The notes: a model not told the origin generated them from the sequence alone. A DNA stretch of 64,000 nt from Microbacterium luteolum (GCF_039533965.1 NZ_BAAAUN010000001.1:1214950-1278949); one strand, 5' to 3'. Shown: positions 53,041 through 62,890, counted from the first letter of the stretch. Numbers and translations are program-made.

Positions 53041-54227
53041 TGACGGAGGCGTTCCTCGTCGGCGGAGTCCGCACACCGGTCGGACGCTACGGCGGAGCCC
53101 TCGCCGGTGTGCGACCCGACGACCTCGCCGCTCTCGTCGTGCGCGAGGCGGTCGCCAGGGCCGGAATCCCGGATGCCGCGATCGACGAGGTCATCCTGGG
53201 AGCGGCCAACCAGGCGGGCGAGGACAACCGGAACGTCGCGCGCATGGCCGTGCTGCTGGCGGGACTCCCTGACAGCATCCCCGGCATCACGGTGAACCGG
53301 CTCTGCGCCTCCGGGATGTCGGCGATCGCGATGGCCGCACAGGCGATCCGCGCCCGCGACGCCGACCTCATCGTCGCGGGCGGTGTCGAATCCATGACCC
53401 GGGCGCCGTGGGTGCAGGCGAAGCCCGAGCGCGCGTGGGCGAAGCCCGGTGCGGCATTCGACACTTCGATCGGCTGGCGTTTCACGAATCCCCGCCTGGC
53501 CGCGCGCGACAAGGCGACGTTCTCGATGCCCGAGACCGCCGAAGAGGTCGCGCGCCGCGACGGCATCACCCGTGCGGATGCCGACGCCTTCGCTCTCCGC
53601 AGCCAGCAGCGCGCCGCCGCCGCGATCGACGCCGGTCGCTTCACGGCCGAGATCGTCGCCGTGCCCACACGGTCCGGCGATGTCACGATCGACGAGGGCC
53701 CGCGTCGCGACACCAGCCTGGAGGCCCTGGCCGGACTCCGGCCGGTCGTCGCCGGGGGCGAGGTGGTCACCGCCGGGAACTCCAGCTCGCTGAACGACGG
53801 CTCCTCCGCCATCGTGGTCGCGAGCGCCGACGCCGTGCGGCGCTACGGACTCGTGCCGCGCGCCCGCATCCTCGCGGCGACCTCGGCGGCCCTCGCCCCC
53901 GAGATCATGGGCCTCGGACCGGTGCCGGCCACCGAGAAGGCGCTCCAGCGCGCCGGGCTCGACATCGCCGACATCGGGGCCGTCGAGTTGAACGAGGCCT
54001 TCGCGACGCAGTCGCTCGCGTCGATGCGCCGACTCGGCCTGGACCCCGAGATCGTCAACCGGGACGGCGGCGCGATCGCCCTGGGGCATCCTCTCGGCTC
54101 GAGCGGATCCCGTCTCGTCGTCACGCTGCTCGGGCGCCTGGAGCGAGAAGGCGTCGAACGCGGTCTCGCCACGATGTGCGTCGGCGTGGGCCAGGGCGCC
54201 GCGATGATCGTGGAGCGGGTCTCATGA
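53040..54227 (+). CDS. Thiolase (acetyl-CoA acetyltransferase / 3-oxoadipyl-CoA type)
   Basis: 395-residue thiolase. The acyl-accepting Cys lies in NRLCASGMSAI (about residue 88), with the catalytic residues in NEAFA, GGAIALGHPLGSSG and CVGVGQG. It thiolytically releases acetyl-CoA. Placed between E2 and a hydratase/dehydrogenase set and followed by PaaZ, it most likely acts as the 3-oxoadipyl-CoA/3-oxo-5,6-dehydrosuberyl-CoA thiolase (PaaJ role), but general acetyl-CoA acetyltransferase activity is possible. Its ATG shares one base with the E2 stop. Confidence 0.88.
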   Translation: MTEAFLVGGVRTPVGRYGGALAGVRPDDLAALVVREAVARAGIPDAAIDEVILGAANQAGEDNRNVARMAVLLAGLPDSIPGITVNRLCASGMSAIAMAAQAIRARDADLIVAGGVESMTRAPWVQAKPERAWAKPGAAFDTSIGWRFTNPRLAARDKATFSMPETAEEVARRDGITRADADAFALRSQQRAAAAIDAGRFTAEIVAVPTRSGDVTIDEGPRRDTSLEALAGLRPVVAGGEVVTAGNSSSLNDGSSAIVVASADAVRRYGLVPRARILAATSAALAPEIMGLGPVPATEKALQRAGLDIADIGAVELNEAFATQSLASMRRLGLDPEIVNRDGGAIALGHPLGSSGSRLVVTLLGRLEREGVERGLATMCVGVGQGAAMIVERVS

Positions 54228-54958
54228 CGCTGCAGGTCGAGGAGCGGACCGACCGCGTCATCGCCGTGCTGGATCGCCCGGAGAAGCGCAACGCCATCGA
54301 CCAGGAGACCATCGATGCGCTGCATGACCTGTGCGCGTCGCTCGAAGAGCACCCGCGCACGCTCATCCTCACCGGCGCCGACGGCGTCTTCGCCGCGGGT
54401 GCCGACATCGCCCAGCTCCGCGAGCGCACGGCCGACGACGCCCGACGCGGTATCAACGCGACGGCGTTCATCCGCGTCCGGGAGCTGCCGATGCCGGTGA
54501 TCGCCGCGATCGACGGCTACGCGCTGGGCGGCGGGGCCGAACTCGCCTACGCCGCCGACATCCGCATCGGCACGCCCGCGCTGCGGATCGGGAATCCCGA
54601 GACGGGGCTCGGGATCATGGCCGCGGCCGGCGCCACCTGGCGGCTGCCCGAGATCGTCGGCGAGGCCAGGGCGAGCGAGCTGCTGCTCACCGGTCGCACG
54701 CTCGACGCCGACGAGGCGCTCGCCTGGGGGCTCGTCTCGTCCCTGCACGCGGCCGAGGACCTGCTCGGCGCGGCGCACGCCCTCGCCGACCGGATCGCCG
54801 CGAACGACCCGCTCGCGACCCAGCACACCAAGCGCGCCCTGCGGACGCCGCGCTCCGAGCACCCCGCGATCGAGTTCGAGCTGCAGGCCGAGCTGTTCGA
54901 GTCGCCGGCGAAGCACCGCCGGATGACGGAGTTCCTCGAGAGGCGGGCGCGACGATGA
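54224..54958 (+). CDS. Enoyl-CoA hydratase/isomerase (PaaF/PaaG-like)
   Basis: 244-residue crotonase-fold protein. The oxyanion pocket is FAAGADIAQL and GYALGGGAEL; both catalytic glutamates are visible, in NPETGLG and RASELLLTG. It hydrates trans-2-enoyl-CoA or isomerises a ring-derived enoyl-CoA. Only one crotonase is present here while a full phenylacetate pathway needs two (PaaF and PaaG), so the other must lie elsewhere or this one does both. It overlaps the thiolase stop by four bases. Confidence 0.86.
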   Translation: MTLQVEERTDRVIAVLDRPEKRNAIDQETIDALHDLCASLEEHPRTLILTGADGVFAAGADIAQLRERTADDARRGINATAFIRVRELPMPVIAAIDGYALGGGAELAYAADIRIGTPALRIGNPETGLGIMAAAGATWRLPEIVGEARASELLLTGRTLDADEALAWGLVSSLHAAEDLLGAAHALADRIAANDPLATQHTKRALRTPRSEHPAIEFELQAELFESPAKHRRMTEFLERRARR

Positions 54959-55821
54959 GCGGCATGGACGCACCGGCACACGTCGGAGTCGTCGGCGGAG
55001 GGCGCATGGGCGCCGGGATCGCCCACGCCTTCCTGCTCGCCGGATCCCGTGTGAGCGTGGTGGAGCGCGACAGCGCCAGTGCCGACGCCGCCGCCGAGCG
55101 CGTGCACGACAGCATCCGGCGTTCGGTCGACCGCGACCCGCTGCTCGACGAACCCGCGCTCCGCGCCCGCCTCACCTGCGGCACCGAGATCGCCGAGTTC
55201 TCGGAGTGCGCGCTGGTCGTGGAAGCCGTTCCGGAGGACCGGGCGCTCAAGGAGGAGGCGCTGAGCCGCGCCGAGGGAGCGATGCACGACGGCGCGATCC
55301 TCGCCTCGAACACCTCCTCGATCTCGATCGACGACCTCGCCACGAGCCGCGCCCGACCCGAGACCTTCCTCGGGCTGCACTTCTTCAATCCGGTGCCGGC
55401 ATCCGCCCTCGTGGAGATCGTCCGCGGATCGGCCACGCGGGCCGACGTGGTCGAGACCGCTCACGCCTGGGTGCAGACGCTCGGCAAGTCGCCGATCGTG
55501 GTGCGCGACTCCCCCGGCTTCGCCTCCTCGCGGCTCGGCGTGATGCTCGGCCTCGAGGCGATCCGGATGCTGGAGGAGGGCGTCGCGAGCGCCGCCGACA
55601 TCGACGCGGCGATGACTCTCGGCTACCGGCATCCGACCGGCCCCCTGCGCACGACCGACATCGTCGGACTCGACGTGCGCCTCGGGATCGCCGAGGAGCT
55701 CGCGGCGACGCTGGGCCCGCGCTTCGAACCACCCGCGCTGCTGCGCGCGATGGTCGCGGACGGAAAGCTCGGCCGCAAGAGCGGCGAGGGCTTCTACAGA
55801 TGGAACGAGGAGACGCGATGA
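54955..55821 (+). CDS. 3-hydroxyacyl-CoA dehydrogenase (PaaH-like)
   Basis: 288-residue NAD-dependent dehydrogenase. The Rossmann motif is VGVVGGGRMGAGIA, the catalytic-region strand reads LGLHFFNPVP, and the C-terminal domain has GYRHPTGPLRTTDIVGLD. It oxidises 3-hydroxyacyl-CoA to the 3-oxo form, the PaaH step in phenylacetate degradation (inferred from position before PaaZ). It overlaps the hydratase and PaaZ by four bases each. Confidence 0.88.
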   Translation: MSGMDAPAHVGVVGGGRMGAGIAHAFLLAGSRVSVVERDSASADAAAERVHDSIRRSVDRDPLLDEPALRARLTCGTEIAEFSECALVVEAVPEDRALKEEALSRAEGAMHDGAILASNTSSISIDDLATSRARPETFLGLHFFNPVPASALVEIVRGSATRADVVETAHAWVQTLGKSPIVVRDSPGFASSRLGVMLGLEAIRMLEEGVASAADIDAAMTLGYRHPTGPLRTTDIVGLDVRLGIAEELAATLGPRFEPPALLRAMVADGKLGRKSGEGFYRWNEETR

Positions 55822-57911
55822 CCGACTACCTGCCCAGCTACGTCGAGGGTTCCTGGTGGACTCCTCTTGGAGAGGCTCAGGGATCCATCGCCGGAACCGA
55901 CGTGCGCGATGCGTCGACGGGCGAGATCGTGACACGCGTGAGCACCGTGGGACTGGATCTCGCGGCGGCTCTCGAGCACGCGCGCACGGTCGGCCAGGCG
56001 AGCCTGGGTGCGCTCACGTTCCACCAGCGGGCCGTGCTGCTGAAGCAGTTCGCGCTCGCGCTGACCGAGCGCAAGGACGAGCTCTACGCGCTGTCCGCCC
56101 GCACGGGTGCCACCAAGACCGATTCCTGGGTCGACATCGACGGCGGGATCGGGGTCCTGTTCTCCTACTCGGGCAAGGGCCGCCGCGAGCTGCCGAACAG
56201 CACGGTGCACGTCGACGGCCCGGTCGAGCCGCTCTCGAAGGACGGCTCGTTCCTCGGCCGCCACGTGTACACGACGCTGCCGGGCGTCGCGGTGCAGATC
56301 AACGCCTTCAACTTCCCGGTGTGGGGTTCGCTCGAGAAGCTCGCCCCGGCCTTCCTCGCCGGCATGCCGACGCTTGTGAAGCCCGCGACCCCGACCGGGT
56401 ACCTGGCCGAGGCGATGGTGCGGATCCTCGTCGAATCCGGACTCCTGCCGGCGGGGTCGCTGCAGCTCGTCAGCGGCAGTGTCCCGACCCTGTTCGATCA
56501 CCTGCGCCTGGGCGACATCGTCGGATTCACCGGCAGCGCGTCGACGGCGGAGAGCCTCAAGGCGCACCCGGCCGTGCAGACGGGCGGGGTGCGGTTCACC
56601 GCTGAGACCGACTCGATCAACGCCTCGGTGCTCGGCACGGACGCGGTGGCCGGCACCCCGGAGTTCGACGCCTACGTGCGTCAGCTCGTGACCGAGATGA
56701 CGACCAAGGCCGGTCAGAAGTGCACCGCGATCCGCCGGGCGATCGTGCCGACGGAGACGGCGGATGCCGTGATCGAGGCGGTCCGTGCTCGGATCGCCGA
56801 GAAGACGGTGCTGGGCGACCCGCGCGCCGAAGGCGTCACGATGGGCCCGCTCGCCTCCCTCGCCCAGCGCGACGAGGTTCTGCGCCAGGTCACGGTGCTG
56901 CAGGATGCCGGTGGGCGGCTCGTCGTCGGATCGACCGAGACCCCGGAGGTGCGTCTCGCCGACGGGACCACCGGTGCCGCAGTGGACGGGGCCTTCGTCT
57001 CTCCCGTCCTGCTGCGTTTCGACGATCGCCGGGCCGAGGCCGTGCACAGCGTGGAGGCCTTCGGCCCCGTGGCGTCGCTCCTGACCTACGACACGACGGC
57101 CGAGGCCGCAGCGCTCGTCGGACGGGGCGGCGGTTCGCTGGTCACCAGCATCGCGACGCACGATCCCGTGCAGGCCGTCGACCTCGCCACGCGCATCGCT
57201 CCCTTCAACGGACGCATGCTGCTGCTCGACCGGGATGACGCCCGATCGTCGACCGGTCATGGCTCGCCGCTCCCCAACCTCGTGCACGGCGGTCCTGGGC
57301 GGGCGGGCGGCGGTGAGGAGCTCGGCGGCATCCGCGCCGTGCTGCACCACATGCAGCGCACGGCCGTGCAGGGCTCGCCGCAGATGCTCACCGCGCTCAC
57401 CGGCATCTGGCACGCCGGCGCGACCGCCCGCAGCGAGGGCCGGCATCCGTTCCGCAAATCGCTGGCCGAGTTGCGCATCGGCGATCAGATCGTCTCGGCG
57501 TCTCGCGAGGTGACGCTGGCCGACATCGAGACCTTCGCGCAGTTCACCGGCGACACGTTCTACGCGCACATGGACGAGGATGCCGCAGCGGCCAACCCGT
57601 TCTTCCCCGGACGGGTCGCCCACGGGTATCTGCTCGTCTCCTGGGCGGCCGGGCTCTTCGTCGACCCCGAACCCGGTCCCGTGCTCGCGAACTACGGCCT
57701 GGAGAACCTGCGGTTCCTGACCCCGGTGTCTCCGGGAGACGAGATCCGGGTCGAGCTCACCGCGAAGCAGATCACTCCCCGCGAGACCGATGAGTACGGC
57801 GAGGTGCGCTGGGACGCCGTCATCCGCAACCAGGCCGACGAGACGGTGGCCACCTACGACGTGCTGACGCTCGTCAGCAAGGAGCCCGCTCCGGCGGCGG
57901 TCCCGGTATGA
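55818..57911 (+). CDS. paaZ: Bifunctional oxepin-CoA hydrolase / semialdehyde dehydrogenase
   Basis: 697-residue fusion. Residues about 1-520 are an aldehyde dehydrogenase (catalytic Glu in FTAETDSINA, Cys in GQKCTAI, both present). Residues about 540-690 are a MaoC-type hydratase (FTGDTFYAHMDEDAAAANPFF with the Asp and His pair). PaaZ opens oxepin-CoA and oxidises the resulting aldehyde to 3-oxo-5,6-dehydrosuberyl-CoA. Both halves look active, unlike organisms where one domain is lost. It is the strongest marker of the phenylacetyl-CoA pathway here. The start and stop overlap both neighbours. Confidence 0.93.
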   Translation: MTDYLPSYVEGSWWTPLGEAQGSIAGTDVRDASTGEIVTRVSTVGLDLAAALEHARTVGQASLGALTFHQRAVLLKQFALALTERKDELYALSARTGATKTDSWVDIDGGIGVLFSYSGKGRRELPNSTVHVDGPVEPLSKDGSFLGRHVYTTLPGVAVQINAFNFPVWGSLEKLAPAFLAGMPTLVKPATPTGYLAEAMVRILVESGLLPAGSLQLVSGSVPTLFDHLRLGDIVGFTGSASTAESLKAHPAVQTGGVRFTAETDSINASVLGTDAVAGTPEFDAYVRQLVTEMTTKAGQKCTAIRRAIVPTETADAVIEAVRARIAEKTVLGDPRAEGVTMGPLASLAQRDEVLRQVTVLQDAGGRLVVGSTETPEVRLADGTTGAAVDGAFVSPVLLRFDDRRAEAVHSVEAFGPVASLLTYDTTAEAAALVGRGGGSLVTSIATHDPVQAVDLATRIAPFNGRMLLLDRDDARSSTGHGSPLPNLVHGGPGRAGGGEELGGIRAVLHHMQRTAVQGSPQMLTALTGIWHAGATARSEGRHPFRKSLAELRIGDQIVSASREVTLADIETFAQFTGDTFYAHMDEDAAAANPFFPGRVAHGYLLVSWAAGLFVDPEPGPVLANYGLENLRFLTPVSPGDEIRVELTAKQITPRETDEYGEVRWDAVIRNQADETVATYDVLTLVSKEPAPAAVPV

Positions 57912-58297
57912 GGCCGATGATGCAGCGCGACCGGGCGTCCGCTGCGCTGGGCATGAGCGTGGACCGCGACGACCCCGGAGCCGCGGTCGTGTCGATGGTC
58001 GTGCGCGACGACATGCTGAACGGGTTCGCTATCACGCACGGCGGCCTCGTCTTCGCGCTCGCCGACACCGCGTTCGCCCTCGCGTGCAACGAGGACGAAC
58101 GCGTGACCGTGGCGGCGGGCGCCGACATCACGTTCCTGAAGTCGACGCACGCCGGACAGACGCTGACCGCCACGGCGGTGCGCCGCGTCGTCAGCGGACG
58201 CACCGGCCTCTACGACGTCACCGTCACCGACGACGCCGGCGACGTGGTCGCGGAGTTCCGCGGCCGCTCGGTCACGACGAACCGCCGGATCGACTGA
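57908..58297 (+). CDS. paaI: Hotdog-fold thioesterase PaaI
   Basis: 129-residue thioesterase. The PaaI motif ITHGGLVFALADTAFALACN sits near residues 35-54 with the catalytic Asp after it. It hydrolyses hydroxyphenylacetyl-CoA and ring-oxygenated CoA intermediates that stall the pathway. It overlaps paaZ by four bases and ends the operon. Its stop codon pairs with that of the convergent lipoprotein gene. Confidence 0.9.
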   Translation: MRPMMQRDRASAALGMSVDRDDPGAAVVSMVVRDDMLNGFAITHGGLVFALADTAFALACNEDERVTVAAGADITFLKSTHAGQTLTATAVRRVVSGRTGLYDVTVTDDAGDVVAEFRGRSVTTNRRID

Positions 58298-58312
58298 GGG
58301 TCCGTCAGTCGA
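58290..58312. terminator. Hairpin shared by convergent stops (paaI / lipoprotein)
   Basis: TCGACTGA (58290-58297) pairs perfectly with TCAGTCGA (58305-58312) around a 7-base loop. Each arm ends in a stop codon of one gene. It is the best of the stop-embedded hairpins in this window. Confidence 0.55.
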
Positions 58313-59585
58313 AGACGAGGTCGCGACGCGTGGTCGCATCCTCCACGGAGATCCCGACGATGAGCGACCCGGGGTCGACGACGTCGCGGTCGGCATGGAA
58401 GCGGAACAGGCGGCCGTCCCTCGTCGCGACGTCGTACCAGTCATCGCCCGACGAGACGACGGTCACCGTCGTGCCTCCCGGGTAGGCGGCGACCGCCTCG
58501 GCGACCGCGTCTCCGACACGCACGTCGCCGCGGGCGGGCAGCGCGGCGCCCGACTGCGCCGTCTCATCGAGGGAGCGGTCATTGCCCACCGTGATCGCCG
58601 TGACGACCGTACCGCCCTGCTCCGGTTGGATCAGGAGCGAGGCGGTGCCGTCCTGGTTCACGACCCGCCACGGCCCCTGTTCGAAGGCGGGCTCGAGCGC
58701 CTGCGCTCCCGCTGCGGCCTTCACGGCCTCGTCGATCGGGTCCCCGAGCCGGATCGGACCGACGCCGCCGGTCGACACCGTCCACTCGCTCCAGGGCGCG
58801 GATGCATCGGAGGCCGGGTCCTCCTCGTCTTCGGGCGGGTTCGCCGTGAGCTCGTCGATCAACGACGCACGGGCGTCCTCCGCGCGCCACAGAAGGAGCT
58901 CGGCGACCGCTTCCCCATCGATCGCGGTGTCGCCGACGACGGGCTGCCAGATCTGCACGATCACGTTGCCGACGGAGGCGACGGCGGAGAACGTGCTCCT
59001 GCCGCCCTCGATCTCGGGGAAGGTCAGGACGCCGGCGAATGCGCGCGCGTTCTCCGAGGCATCCGGAATCACCGCCTCGAAGGTCGCCTCGCCGTTGTAG
59101 TCGAACGTGCCGCATCGCCCCGCCGCGTCGACCAGCTGGTCCATGCGCTTCGTCGCCTGAGCTTCATCGGCGAACTGCAGGACGGTGAGGCTGCCGGTTC
59201 CCCTCTCGGAGTCCTCCGGCACCTTCCAGGAGAGGTTGCGCGAACCCACGCTCGTCAGCGACTGCTCGGCGAACAGCGCCGAGCAGATCGCGGGGACGGG
59301 GGTCGGCCCGCCACCGTCGGAGATCTGCTCCAGCACAGACGACGACGCACCCACCTCGGCACTCCCTGGGAGGAGCTCCGTGATCTCGTCCGGCGTGAGG
59401 AGCAGCAGGTCGAGCTCATCCCCCACGAAAACCGCGGGCCCCGTGTACGGCGAGGAGCCGGGTGTCTCCGAGCCGGTGGGCGCCGGGCTCGGTCCCGGTT
59501 CGGGGGCACATGCCGAGAGCATGAGGAACGAGCTGACGGCGATGACGCCGACCACCGTCGTCGTGAGTGAACGCGCGCGCGACAT
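58305..59585 (-). CDS. Lipoprotein with PknH_C/sensor-like domain
   Basis: 426-residue secreted lipoprotein. The signal peptide ends in LSAC (Cys26), followed by a Pro/Ser/Thr linker. Residues about 55-240 (LLLLTPDEITELLPG; ICSALFAEQS) resemble the extracellular sensor domain of mycobacterial PknH and related lipoproteins. The C-terminal third is a separate beta-rich domain with no family I recognise. Ligand unknown. GGAGG precedes the ATG. It converges with paaI and is in the same direction as the dha operon, 154 bases downstream of it. Confidence 0.7.
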   Translation of the reverse strand: MSRARSLTTTVVGVIAVSSFLMLSACAPEPGPSPAPTGSETPGSSPYTGPAVFVGDELDLLLLTPDEITELLPGSAEVGASSSVLEQISDGGGPTPVPAICSALFAEQSLTSVGSRNLSWKVPEDSERGTGSLTVLQFADEAQATKRMDQLVDAAGRCGTFDYNGEATFEAVIPDASENARAFAGVLTFPEIEGGRSTFSAVASVGNVIVQIWQPVVGDTAIDGEAVAELLLWRAEDARASLIDELTANPPEDEEDPASDASAPWSEWTVSTGGVGPIRLGDPIDEAVKAAAGAQALEPAFEQGPWRVVNQDGTASLLIQPEQGGTVVTAITVGNDRSLDETAQSGAALPARGDVRVGDAVAEAVAAYPGGTTVTVVSSGDDWYDVATRDGRLFRFHADRDVVDPGSLIVGISVEDATTRRDLVFD

Positions 59586-59739
59586 ATGACCCTCCGATGT
59601 GAAACTGCGTCGCGTGTCGACGCCCCCTGCGGCGAGCGTAGATCAGGCCGACGCCGCCACGAGGGCAGGCGACTCATGTCGAGATCAGAATGATACGAAG
59701 CGCATGCCGTCGCGCGCATACGTGTCGCCCATCGCAGGC

Positions 59740-62250
59740 TCAGCGACGGAGCGCACCGCTGAGTTCTCCGGCAGCCGCCGCGCGGGCATCGGCTGCGGTG
59801 GAGGCCGCGATCGCTGCGAGTGCCGCGCGGCGGCACGTCGCCTCATCCACCTCGGCGAGCTCGGCCGCGACGCGGCCGAGCGCGCGCGACGTCATCGACA
59901 GAGACGTCACGCCGAGCCCGAGCAGCACCGGCGCGAGCGCCGGATCCCCGCCGGCCTCGCCGCAGACGCCCACCGGCTTCCCTGCCGCACGGCCCGCATC
60001 GCCGACCGCGCCGATCAGGCGCAGCACCGCCGGCTGCCACGGATCGTTGAGATCGCCGAGCTCGCTGAGCAGTCGATCGGCCGCCAGCGTGTACTGCGCC
60101 AGGTCGTTGGTGCCGAGGCTGACGAAGTCGACGATCTCGAAGAGCTCGGCGGCCAGAAGCGCGGCGGACGGCGTCTCGATCATGATCCCCACACGTGCGA
60201 GTCCTGCCGAGCGGCAGCGCTCGGCGAAGTCACGAGCCTCCTCGACCGTCGAGACCATCGGGGCCATCACCTCGACCAGCGCCGACTCCGCTTCTGCGGC
60301 GAGCGCGAGCGCCCGCAGCTGGTCGTCGAGGAGCTCCGGCGAACGGCGCGCGATGCGGAGACCGCGAACGCCGAGCGCGGGGTTGTCCTCGTGATCCGCG
60401 TTCGCGAAGGGCAGGGGCTTGTCGCTGCCCGCGTCGAGCGTGCGCACCACGACCTTGCGTCCGGGGAACGCGGCGAGCACCCCGCGGTACGCGGCGACCT
60501 GCTCGTCGATGCTCGGGGCGTCGGCCCGGTCCAGGAAGCAGAACTCGGTGCGGAAGAGTCCGACGCCTTCCGCATGGGCGGATGCGGCGGCCACGGCATC
60601 CGCTGCTCCCCCGACATTCGCCAGCAACGGCACGGGTTGCCCGTCTGCGAGCGCACCGGCGCCGTCGAACGCGACCACGACGGCCGCTGCCCGCGCCTCG
60701 GCGATGCGCTCCTCGGAGGGATCCACCTCGACCGTGCCGTGATCGCCGTCGACGAGCAGCAGCGCACCCGCGACCACGCCCGTCGCCCCGGCCACACCGA
60801 CGACTGCCGGCAGTCCGAGGGATCGCGCGATGATGGCGGTGTGCGAGGTCGGGCCGCCCTGCTCGGTGACCAGTCCGACGCACTGCCCGCCCTCGAGCGA
60901 CGCCGTGTCGGCCGGAGCGAGATCTGCGGCGACGAGCACGAACGGCTCATCGCGCTCCGGAACGCCGGGCATGTCGACCTCGAGGATCTCGGCGATGATC
61001 CGATCCCGCACGTCGCGGATGTCGGCGACCCGTTCTGCCATGCGTCCGCCGAGGGCTCTGAGGCTCTTCTCGTGCGCCGTCGCAGCCTCCCACACCGCTC
61101 GCGCGGCGCTGCGCCCCTTCGTCTGCACGAGGGCGGTCGCGTCCGCGACGAGCTCCGGGTCGGAGGCGAGGAGTCGCGAGGCGTCGAGGATCGCCCTGGC
61201 CTCACCCGTGGCCTGCGCCGTGCGGGAACGCAGCTGATCGGCGACCGCCACGGCCGCCCACTCGATGGCGGAGACCTCGTCGACGCGGTTCTCCGGTGCG
61301 ATCACCGTGCTCGCATCGGGCTCGGGAAGCGGAGGGGCGAGATGCACCACGGTCGCGGCGACGCGTCCCGCGCTCACCCCGCGTCCGCGGAGCACCGTGC
61401 CCGAGGCGATCGCGGTCGGCGGCGCGGCCGTCGTCGCGGGTGCCGCGGGGCTCGTCGACGTCGCGGAGGGCTGCGCGGGCGCAGGGTCGTCCACGCCTTC
61501 GCCGAAACCGTCGTCGAACAGCGCGACCACGCGGTCCAGCGCGGCGTCGGCGTCGGCTCCTCGCGCGGTCACCTCGACCTCGTCTCCCTGGCGCGCGCCG
61601 AGGATCAGCAGCCGGGAGAGGCTCGCCGCCGACGCGTCGGGTCCGTCCGGGAGACGCCGCAGCCGCACGTCCGACCCCGCCGAGGCCTTGGCGATGAGGG
61701 CTGCCGGGCGCGCGTGGATGCCGAGCGGATTGCGGACTCGCACGCGACGGACGAGCGCATCCTCCGCGACCGCGGTCGCTCCTGCGTGTTCCGCACCTGC
61801 GGGTTCCGCAGTTACGGTCGGGTTCTCCTCCGGGCTGCCGAGCTGCCCCGTCTTCGCTCCGAGCGCGGCACCGGCCTCCGCGGCCACCTCGTCGAGCGAA
61901 CCGCCCGCGGCCGCCGAGACCACCGCCGCGAGCAGCCCCTCGACGAAGGGAGCGGGGGCGAGGCGCACCGGCACGTCGCTCCCACGCAGCTCGAGCGCGA
62001 GCTCCGCACTCAGCACCGCGGATCCCAGATCCATCAGCACCAGCACACCGTCGCAGTCGGCGGCGAGCTCATCGATCGCACCCGCGACGGCCACGGCATC
62101 CGTTCCGAGGATCGGCGCTCCGTCGGCGTCGCTTCCGGCACCGGCAGCGACCTTCACCTGCACATCCGCGCCCTGCACCATCTGCAGGGCAAGCTCCAGC
62201 GCCGCCTCCCCGAGTCGTGCGCTGTGGGAGACGGCGACGATCCCGATCAT
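59740..62250 (-). CDS. dhaM: DhaM-HPr-Enzyme I fusion (Dha kinase phosphoryl donor)
   Basis: 836-residue multidomain protein. An EIIA-type DhaM domain has His9 in AVSHSARLGE (residues about 1-130). HPr has His179 in NPLGIHARPAA (165-245). Enzyme I follows from about 280, with His470 in GGPTSHTAIIA and a complete C-terminal PEP-binding barrel ending GVCGEAGGDP. E. coli DhaM lacks the Enzyme I C-terminal domain; here a whole phosphorelay from PEP to EIIA is in one chain. It passes phosphate to DhaL-ADP for dihydroxyacetone phosphorylation. Its start overlaps the dhaL stop by one base. Confidence 0.92.
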   Translation of the reverse strand: MIGIVAVSHSARLGEAALELALQMVQGADVQVKVAAGAGSDADGAPILGTDAVAVAGAIDELAADCDGVLVLMDLGSAVLSAELALELRGSDVPVRLAPAPFVEGLLAAVVSAAAGGSLDEVAAEAGAALGAKTGQLGSPEENPTVTAEPAGAEHAGATAVAEDALVRRVRVRNPLGIHARPAALIAKASAGSDVRLRRLPDGPDASAASLSRLLILGARQGDEVEVTARGADADAALDRVVALFDDGFGEGVDDPAPAQPSATSTSPAAPATTAAPPTAIASGTVLRGRGVSAGRVAATVVHLAPPLPEPDASTVIAPENRVDEVSAIEWAAVAVADQLRSRTAQATGEARAILDASRLLASDPELVADATALVQTKGRSAARAVWEAATAHEKSLRALGGRMAERVADIRDVRDRIIAEILEVDMPGVPERDEPFVLVAADLAPADTASLEGGQCVGLVTEQGGPTSHTAIIARSLGLPAVVGVAGATGVVAGALLLVDGDHGTVEVDPSEERIAEARAAAVVVAFDGAGALADGQPVPLLANVGGAADAVAAASAHAEGVGLFRTEFCFLDRADAPSIDEQVAAYRGVLAAFPGRKVVVRTLDAGSDKPLPFANADHEDNPALGVRGLRIARRSPELLDDQLRALALAAEAESALVEVMAPMVSTVEEARDFAERCRSAGLARVGIMIETPSAALLAAELFEIVDFVSLGTNDLAQYTLAADRLLSELGDLNDPWQPAVLRLIGAVGDAGRAAGKPVGVCGEAGGDPALAPVLLGLGVTSLSMTSRALGRVAAELAEVDEATCRRAALAAIAASTAADARAAAAGELSGALRR

Positions 62251-62890
62251 CAGGAGCTGCCGGAGATCGCCGTGGCGAGCGTGTCGAACAGGATCGCCGT
62301 CGATGCGGCACCCGGGTCGAGGTGTCCGGCGCTGCGTTCGCCGAGATAGCTCGCCCGCCCCTTGCGGGCCACGAGCGGTTCGGTCGCGTCCCGCCCTGCG
62401 GCTGCGGCATCCGCAGCCCTCCGAGCCGCCGTCGACAGATCAGCGCCATCGGCGATCGCCGCATCGAGCGCGTCGACCGCCGGTGCCATCGCGTCGAACA
62501 TCGTCTTGTCTCCCGCTTCGGCCTTGCCGCGCGCGACGATGCCCTCGAGCCCCGCCCGCAACGCGGAGGCGAGGCCGGCCGCGTCGAGCTCCGTGACCGC
62601 GCCGGCCGTCATCCCCATGCGCAGGAAGAACGTGCCGTAGAGCGGCCCGCTGGCCCCTCCGACCGAGCTCACGAGGGTCATGCCCACCGTCTTCAGCAGT
62701 TCGTCGACGGTGGCCGGCGTTCCGGCGGCGAGCTTCTCCCCGACCGCGCTCATGCCACGCGCCATGTTGGCGCCGTGGTCGGCGTCGCCGATCGCCGAGT
62801 CCAGCTCCGTGAGCCACTCGCGCTTCTCGGTCACCGCATCGCGGAAGCCGGAGATCCAGTCGACCAGGGTGTCGGTTCCGACGGCCGCCA

